From the NCBI GenBank assembly GCA_052147395.1, contig JBKQKS010000025.1, positions 1-17,965 on the forward strand: a stretch of DNA of 17,965 nt, given 5' to 3'. Positions within the stretch are counted from its first letter, which is position 1. Every line of letters begins with the position of its first letter. Positions 13,894 through 17,965 of this stretch are shown here, one piece after another. Below the pieces are notes generated by a model. It made no database searches, was not told the origin of the DNA, and saw only the letters and a list, made by a program, of their open reading frames with translations. The translations under genes and the position numbers were made by a program. The DNA is from Roseiarcus sp052147395. Its GTDB lineage: Bacteria; Pseudomonadota; Alphaproteobacteria; Rhizobiales; Beijerinckiaceae.

Positions 13894-14052
13894 ACGCGGG
13901 GCATTGATCCCTTTGCCGCCATCCCTTTGGGGCCATGCGGCCCTCTCGCGTTTGATTCACTTATTTTGCTGCGTCGCCTAACGGTTTGATCGGCGTCGGC
14001 GCGGCCATTTTCGTCCGCGTGGCGCCCGACCAACTGGGCTGACGATTCGCGG

Positions 14053-14748
14053 TCAGCCGACGCTGAGCCCGAACGCTTTGGCCAGAAACAGGCCGCCGTG
14101 GCGCAAGGCCTCGCCGTCGATGCCGTGGCCGATGCCGAACGACAGATGCCATTGGCAGGGAATTCCGGCCTCGGCGAGCGCATTGGCGGCGATGAACATC
14201 GCCTCCAGCGGGATCATAGGGTCCTGGTCGCCGTGCGCGAGCAGCATGGGCGGCGGTTCGCCGCGCGCGTTCAGCGCCCTGGCCTCGCCGAGATGCTCGG
14301 GACCGATCAGCATGGCGGAATAACCGATGATGGCGGCCGGCGCGCGGACGCGCCGCAAGCCCACATGCATCGCCATCATCGCGCCCTGGCTGAAGCCGAC
14401 GAGCGCCAGCGACGCTTCGTCGAGCCCGAGCCGCTGCAGTTCGGCATCGAGAAAGGCGTCGAGCCCCGGGCGCGCCGATTGCGCGCCGCGCCAGCGCTCG
14501 GCCGCCCCGCGCGGGTCTTCGGGCGGGCTGGCGCTGAGCGGGAACCATTGCCGACCCATCGGCGAGGCGGCGCAACGCTCCGGCGCATGGGGAGAGACGA
14601 ACGCCGCATCCGGCAGCAGGGCGCGCCACTGATGGCCCAGCTCGATCAGGTCATTGCCGTCCGCGCCATAGCCGTGGAGGAACACGACGAGGCGCCGGGG
14701 CCTCCTGTCTTTCGCTTCGATCCGTGGTCCGTTCAACATTGACGCCAT
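14053..14748 (-). CDS. Phospholipase/carboxylesterase-family serine hydrolase
   Basis: A 231-residue alpha/beta-hydrolase of the phospholipase/carboxylesterase (Abhydrolase_2) group. It has LVVFLHGYGADGNDL (20-34, oxyanion hole), nucleophile Ser120 in the elbow GFSQG, acid Asp176 in AHGDQDPMIP and His208 in GIGHGID. The triad is complete and no signal peptide is present, so it is a cytoplasmic esterase. Members cleave short-chain acyl esters or thioesters; the natural substrate is unknown. ATG 14748 follows GGAACGGGG on the minus strand; ATG 14739 is an alternative. Upstream on the same strand lie a palindromic repeat and the MNT/HEPN remnant, so it is not clearly part of an operon. Confidence 0.88.
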   Translation of the reverse strand: MASMLNGPRIEAKDRRPRRLVVFLHGYGADGNDLIELGHQWRALLPDAAFVSPHAPERCAASPMGRQWFPLSASPPEDPRGAAERWRGAQSARPGLDAFLDAELQRLGLDEASLALVGFSQGAMMAMHVGLRRVRAPAAIIGYSAMLIGPEHLGEARALNARGEPPPMLLAHGDQDPMIPLEAMFIAANALAEAGIPCQWHLSFGIGHGIDGEALRHGGLFLAKAFGLSVG

Positions 14749-14775
14749 GCCCCGTTCCAGTCGCCCGGGGGTCTA

Positions 14776-14811
14776 GAGCAAATTGCATTCCGGTGGAATC
14801 GCAATTTGCTC
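14776..14811. repeat. Near-perfect palindrome (GAGCAAATTGC...GCAATTTGCTC)
   Basis: GAGCAAATTGC (14776-14786) and GCAATTTGCTC (14801-14811) pair exactly; inside, ATTCC pairs with GGAAT around GGT, giving one long hairpin. This form of palindrome recurs in Hyphomicrobiales genomes from memory. It sits where the HEPN gene loses similarity and between that remnant and the esterase, and could end transcription from the pyrC side. Confidence 0.75.
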
Positions 14812-14947
14812 CAGGTTTCTGATGTCGCGCGCTTTTGCGAAAAACCGGCGGCCACTCACGCGTCGCCCCGTCGAGATGGCGGGCGAGCCGCTCGCCGTGC
14901 CCGATGATGTCGGGAAGCCACTCCTCAGCGGGCCGTCCCGTCCTCAT
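14812..14947 (-). pseudogene. Truncated HEPN-domain toxin (DUF86), partner of the MNT gene
   Basis: An ATG at 14947 overlaps the MNT stop as ATGA, the usual arrangement of MNT/HEPN toxin-antitoxin pairs. The frame reads MRTGRPAEEWLPDIIGHGER, then LARHLDGATRE. This fits the first helix of DUF86 HEPN proteins (WLxDIIxxxERIxxHLxGxxxE). Similarity then fails, and the frame enters the palindrome at 14776-14811. The remaining helices and the catalytic R-x4-6-H RNase motif are missing; no continuation was found in the other frames up to the esterase. The toxin appears dead. Confidence 0.6.
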
Positions 14948-15258
14948 CGGAGACTTATCGCCTCCCCGAAAACGTTTCGAGCGACGTCGTGGCCCAAGCC
15001 GCCGGGGGTAACGACGTCGACCTTACAGCCGAGCGCCGCGGAGAGCTCGCTCTCGAGGCGAGCGAGATCGAACAAGGTCAACGCCTCGCCCGGATCGACG
15101 AGTATGTCCAGGTCGCTCGTCTCGTCGTCCTCATTGCGCGCTACCGACCCGAAAACCCGGGGGTTCTCCACGTCGAACCGCGACAAAATCTCTATTAAGC
15201 GCTCCGTGTTCGCCCGCAGAGCGGCTGACGGGCGCTGGGCTCGCGCTCCTTCCGTCAT
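14944..15258 (-). CDS. mntA: MNT-type nucleotidyltransferase antitoxin
   Basis: A minimal nucleotidyltransferase of 104 residues. Residues about 34-52 read RVFGSVARNEDDETSDLDI, containing the complete GS-x10-DxD motif that binds metal and nucleotide. The following segment, ALTLFDLARLESELSAALGCKVDVVTPGGL, is also typical of the family. In MNT/HEPN systems this protein neutralises the HEPN ribonuclease by transferring AMP to a Tyr near its active site. The partner gene directly downstream is truncated here, so the antitoxin is apparently an orphan. ATG 15258 is chosen because AGGA lies seven bases upstream; TTG 15264 is the longer alternative. It follows pyrC on the same strand after 74 bases. 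The gene symbol is by family resemblance. Confidence 0.85.
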   Translation of the reverse strand: MTEGARAQRPSAALRANTERLIEILSRFDVENPRVFGSVARNEDDETSDLDILVDPGEALTLFDLARLESELSAALGCKVDVVTPGGLGHDVARNVFGEAISLR

Positions 15259-15332
15259 CAGCAATTCCTATTCATGTCGTCTCGCGGCGAATGGCAAATT
15301 CTGGCATATTCTCGAGCACGCGAAGCCCAGGG

Positions 15333-16649
15333 TCAAGCGAACCTCACCGCCGCGCCGCCGGCCGGGGTCACGATCTCGCCCTCCCACATCACTCGCCGTC
15401 CGCGTACAAAAGTTCCGACCGGCCAGCCGGTCACCGTCGTGCCGTCGTAGGGGGTCCAGCCGCAGCGCGAGGCGATCCAGGAGTCGCGGATCGTCTCGAC
15501 CCTTTTCAGGTCGACGACGGTGAAATCCGCGTCATAGCCGACCGCGAGCCGGCCCTTGCCGACGATGCCGAACAGCCGCGCCGGCCCCGCGCTCGTCAGA
15601 TCGACCAGCCGTTGCAGCGTGAGCCGCCCGGCCGCGACATGGTCGAGCATGACGGGGACCAGCGTCTGCACGCCGGGCATGCCGGAGGGGCTATCGGGAT
15701 AGGGCTTCGCCTTTTCGGCGAGCGTGTGCGGGGCGTGATCGGAGCCGATGACGTCGACGACCCCTTGGTCGAGGCCGCGCCATAGGCCGGCGCGATGGTC
15801 GGCGCCGCGCACCGGCGGGTTCATTTGCAGCTTCGTTCCGAGCCGGGGATAATCGTCCGCGCCCAGCGTCAGGTGCTGCGGCGTCGCCTCTGCGCTCGCG
15901 ACGTCCTTGGCGCCGGCGAGCAACTCGATCTCCTGCCGGGTCGAGACATGCAGCACGTGCACCTGCGCGCGCTGCTCGCGGGCGATGCGGATCAACCGTT
16001 CCGTGCACTTCAGCGCAGCGATCTCGTCGCGCCAGACCGGATGCGACGACGGATCGCCGGGGATGCGCAGCGGCTTGCGCTCGACGAGCCGCGCCTCGTC
16101 CTCGCTGTGGAACGCCGCGCGGCGCCGGGTCCTGGAGAGGATCGCCGCCACGCCCGCGTCGTCGTCGACGAGCAGCGACCCCGTCGACGATCCCATGAAC
16201 ACTTTTATGCCGGCAGCGCCCGGGAGCCGCTCCAGCTCGGGAATATCGTCGACGTTGTCGCGCGTGCCGCCGACCCAGAAGGCAAAGTCGCAATGCATGC
16301 GCCCCGTCGCCCGGCGGACCTTGTCGGCGAGCGTCTCGGCGCTGGTCGTCAACGGATTGGTGTTCGGCATCTCGAACACGGCGGCGACCCCGCCGAGCAC
16401 GGCCGCGCGCGAGCCGGTCTCCAGGTCCTCCTTGTGCTCGAGCCCGGGCTCGCGGAAATGCACCTGGCTGTCGATCACGCCGGGCAGGATCGTGAGCCCG
16501 CGGCAGTCCACGCGCTCGCCCGCTGAGGCGCGCGCGAGATCGCCGATCTCGGCAATCAGGCCGCCGATGACCCCGACGTCGCGCGCGAGAACGCCGTCGT
16601 GGTTGACGACCTCGCCGCCCGAGAGGATCAAATCGAAAGTCCGGCTCAT
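15333..16649 (-). CDS. pyrC: Dihydroorotase
   Basis: Dihydroorotase closes carbamoyl-aspartate to dihydroorotate in de novo pyrimidine synthesis. The 438-residue protein is the long, class I (COG0044) type. It has the entry motif GVIDSQVHFREPG (57-69), carboxylated-Lys candidate Lys149 in GIKVFMGSS, metal ligands His181, His234 (HVLHVSTRQE) and catalytic Asp304 in IGSDHAPHT. PNTNPLT (95-101) binds substrate. The usual metal-binding His-x-His reads Gln62-Val-His64; I recall this variant in other alphaproteobacterial homologues, so it is probably functional. ATG 16649 has AAGGAC upstream at suitable spacing. The frame is open to 16844, but that overlaps ygfZ. It is divergent from ygfZ with 81 bases between the starts. 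Other amidohydrolases (hydantoinase, allantoinase) are less likely because of the PNTNPLT and HFREPG context. Confidence 0.88.
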   Translation of the reverse strand: MSRTFDLILSGGEVVNHDGVLARDVGVIGGLIAEIGDLARASAGERVDCRGLTILPGVIDSQVHFREPGLEHKEDLETGSRAAVLGGVAAVFEMPNTNPLTTSAETLADKVRRATGRMHCDFAFWVGGTRDNVDDIPELERLPGAAGIKVFMGSSTGSLLVDDDAGVAAILSRTRRRAAFHSEDEARLVERKPLRIPGDPSSHPVWRDEIAALKCTERLIRIAREQRAQVHVLHVSTRQEIELLAGAKDVASAEATPQHLTLGADDYPRLGTKLQMNPPVRGADHRAGLWRGLDQGVVDVIGSDHAPHTLAEKAKPYPDSPSGMPGVQTLVPVMLDHVAAGRLTLQRLVDLTSAGPARLFGIVGKGRLAVGYDADFTVVDLKRVETIRDSWIASRCGWTPYDGTTVTGWPVGTFVRGRRVMWEGEIVTPAGGAAVRFA

Positions 16650-16730
16650 GGCGTTCGTCCTTGCGCTTGCACTTCGCCGGCCTACGTAACAAACCGGGGC
16701 GGCGCAAGCGCCCTGAGGCGAGAGGCGGCG

Positions 16731-17564
16731 ATGGCGCAGGCGGTCTGGCTCGGCGATCGGGGTGTGGTCCGCGTCTACGGCGCCGAGGCGGCGGCGCTGC
16801 TGCAGGGCGTGGTGACCAACGACGTCGAGAAGCTGCAGCCGCACGAGGCGCGTTACGCCGCGTTGCTGACCCCGCAGGGCAAGATCCTATACGATTTCCT
16901 CGTCGTGCGATTGCCGGCGAAAGAGGGCGGCAATTTCGCGCTCGATGGCAACGCCGCCCAGGCCGCCGAGCTCGCCAAGCGGCTCGCCTTCTACAAGCTG
17001 CGGGCGCGAGTCGAGATCGTAGACGAAACCGCCGATCACGGCGTCGTCGCCTATTGGGGAGAGCCGCCGGAACTGACGCCGGGGGCCTTCCGCTACGTTG
17101 ATCCGCGCGCGGCCGGTCTGGGCAAACGCGAAATCCTTCCGCGCGCCAAAGCCGAGGCGATCGGCGAAGCCGATCTCGGCGAATACGAAGCGTTGCGCAT
17201 TTCGCTCGGCGTGCCGAAGGGCGGCGTCGACTTCGCCTATGGCGACGCGTTTCCCCGCGACGCCAATCTCGATACGCTCGGCGGCCTCGATTTCCACAAA
17301 GGCTGCTATGTCGGGCAGGAGGTCGTCTCGCGCATGCAGCACCGCGGCGGCGTGCGCAAGCGCATAGTCGCCGTCGAGCTCGACGGCGAGGCGCCGCCGC
17401 CGGGCGCCGAGGTGCTCGATGGCGAGCTCACGGTCGGCGTGCTGGGCGGCGCCGCGGGCCGCCGCGCGCTGGCGCTGCTGCGCCTCGACCGTGTCGAAGA
17501 GGCGCGCGCGGGCGGGCGCAAGCTGCAGGCCGGTGGGGTCGGAATCAGCGTTCGTCCGGCCTGA
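16731..17564 (+). CDS. ygfZ: tRNA-modifying/Fe-S cluster assembly protein YgfZ
   Basis: YgfZ (COG0354, CAF17/IBA57 relative) is a folate-binding protein that helps assemble or repair Fe-S clusters in enzymes such as MiaB. The 277-residue protein resembles the aminomethyltransferase fold: GAEAAALLQGVVTNDVEKL (17-35), TPQGKILYDFLVVR (47-60), and the diagnostic KGCYVGQEVVSRMQHRG (190-206) with the invariant Cys192. ATG 16731 follows a GAGGCGAGAGG purine-rich stretch. The frame stays open to 16599, but that would run across the pyrC start region. It is divergent from pyrC, so the 81-base gap must hold both promoters. Downstream lies only decayed SPFH/NfeD sequence. Confidence 0.93.
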   Translation: MAQAVWLGDRGVVRVYGAEAAALLQGVVTNDVEKLQPHEARYAALLTPQGKILYDFLVVRLPAKEGGNFALDGNAAQAAELAKRLAFYKLRARVEIVDETADHGVVAYWGEPPELTPGAFRYVDPRAAGLGKREILPRAKAEAIGEADLGEYEALRISLGVPKGGVDFAYGDAFPRDANLDTLGGLDFHKGCYVGQEVVSRMQHRGGVRKRIVAVELDGEAPPPGAEVLDGELTVGVLGGAAGRRALALLRLDRVEEARAGGRKLQAGGVGISVRPA

Positions 17565-17594
17565 GCCGTCATGGCCCCTTTGCGCCCGTTGCGG

Positions 17595-17820
17595 TAGAAC
17601 GAGCGGAGGCCGAGGTTCGCGAGTCGACCGCTCGGCAGGGGGCGCCATCGCGGCGCTCAACTTTTCGATCGCCGAGAAATACGTGCGCGCGCTGGCGTCG
17701 ATCGCCGCCGCGCCCAATCAGAAGACGTTCATCGCGCCCATGGAGCTCGCCTCCACCCGCGGAGGCATCGGCGCCATCGCCGCGGCCGCCACGGGCGAAT
17801 CCCGCGCCACGGGGGAGCGC
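17595..17820 (+). pseudogene. C-terminal remnant of an SPFH/stomatin-family gene
   Basis: From 17649 the frame reads GAIAALNFSIAEKYVRALAS, then IAAAPNQKTFIAPMELA and GGIGAIAAAATG. This is the C-terminus of bacterial stomatin-like SPFH proteins (Ala...KYV-A, then ...APNQK-...P-E). Just upstream in another frame, RAEAEVREST (about 17599-17628) looks like the end of the preceding coiled coil, implying a frameshift near 17640. The whole N-terminal membrane and SPFH portion is absent; ygfZ ends at 17564. No start codon serves the fragment. It normally pairs with nfeD, whose start follows directly. Confidence 0.72.
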
Positions 17821-17965
17821 ATGAGCGAGCCCTGTCCCTATTGGGTCTGGCTGCTGGGGACCTCGCGCTGTGCGCGCCGGAGACCGGCGCTCCCGGCGCC
17901 TTTCTGATCTGGATCGGCGCCGCCGGCCGTGTCACCGGCGCGATCGACTTCGTCTTTCCCATGCC
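17821..17965 (+). pseudogene. NfeD-like membrane protein, frameshifted, cut by window end
   Basis: ATG 17821 has a good ribosome-binding site (GGGGGAG, 17811-17817) and reads MSEPCPYWVWLLG, the first helix of short NfeD proteins. At a GGGG run (17856-17859) the frame must change: the continuation GDLALCAPETGAPGAFLIWIGAAGRVTGAIDFVFPM is in the -1 frame. Unshifted, translation ends at 17907. NfeD proteins partner SPFH proteins in membrane microdomains. The shift lies in a homopolymer, so a sequencing error cannot be excluded, but the adjacent SPFH decay favours a true pseudogene. Confidence 0.65.

Noticed and set aside
13736..13907. C-terminal extension of the M20 frame as protein
   Set aside because: The sequence is a dispersed palindromic repeat; the MAGLVPAIHV translation is a known artefact of it.
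1..17965. CRISPR array, tRNA, rRNA or riboswitch
   Set aside because: No regularly spaced direct repeats, cloverleaf-like segments, rRNA motifs or conserved riboswitch cores were seen by eye; a covariance-model scan was not possible.

Overview
This 17,965-bp window is GC-rich chromosomal DNA that reads as an alphaproteobacterium of the order Hyphomicrobiales (Rhizobiales), perhaps near the Methylocystaceae/Beijerinckiaceae. That placement is an inference. It rests on a CcrM-type DNA methyltransferase next to rnhB, an alphaproteobacterial RpoH, a ccmC-ccmD-ccmG cytochrome c maturation run, an intracellular PHB depolymerase, and two dispersed palindromic repeats I recognise from this order (one encoding MAGLVPAIHV, one beginning CGTCATTGCGAGCG). 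No rRNA, tRNA, CRISPR array, transposase or phage gene was seen.

Layout. 1-277: 3' end of a creatininase-family gene. 284-425: diverged copy of a small repeat element. 538-1307: a Fic (AMPylase) toxin with its small antitoxin, overlapping by one base. 1308-1769: no intact gene, but a possible remnant of a YgjP-like metallopeptidase. 1770-2429: YqgE/AlgH protein with an unusual signal anchor. 2487-2639: palindromic repeat pair. 2775-4767: rnhB and ccrM. 4770-8158 (minus strand): prmB, a PsiF-like secreted protein, an FlK-like hotdog thioesterase preceded by a tiny leader ORF, and a 499-residue secreted protein of unknown function. 8223-9134 (minus): rpoH. 9135-9768: long intergenic region with a 13-bp-arm hairpin and a MITE-like element with perfect 22-bp terminal inverted repeats. 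9769-11266: ccmC-ccmD-ccmG with overlapping start and stop codons. 11300-11610: remnant of a luciferase-like flavin oxidoreductase. 11858-13147: phaZ. 13164-13735: broken M20 amidohydrolase cut off by a repeat. 14053-14748 (minus): serine esterase. 14776-15258 (minus): an intact MNT nucleotidyltransferase antitoxin with a truncated HEPN partner. 15333-16649 (minus): dihydroorotase. 16731-17564: ygfZ. 17595-17965: remnants of an SPFH (stomatin) gene and a frameshifted nfeD.

The intact genes are mostly housekeeping: DNA methylation and RNA-primer removal, translation-termination factor modification or ribosomal protein methylation, heat-shock sigma factor, cytochrome c assembly, pyrimidine synthesis, Fe-S repair and PHB turnover. 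Between them lies an unusual amount of decaying sequence. At least four genes are broken (LLM oxidoreductase, M20 amidohydrolase, HEPN toxin, SPFH/NfeD) and a fifth is possible (YgjP). Two of the truncations end at dispersed palindromic repeats. I did not find a convincing new multi-gene system. The best leads are the Fic pair with a non-consensus antitoxin motif, the orphaned MNT antitoxin, the MITE-like repeat family, and the leader ORF on the thioesterase.
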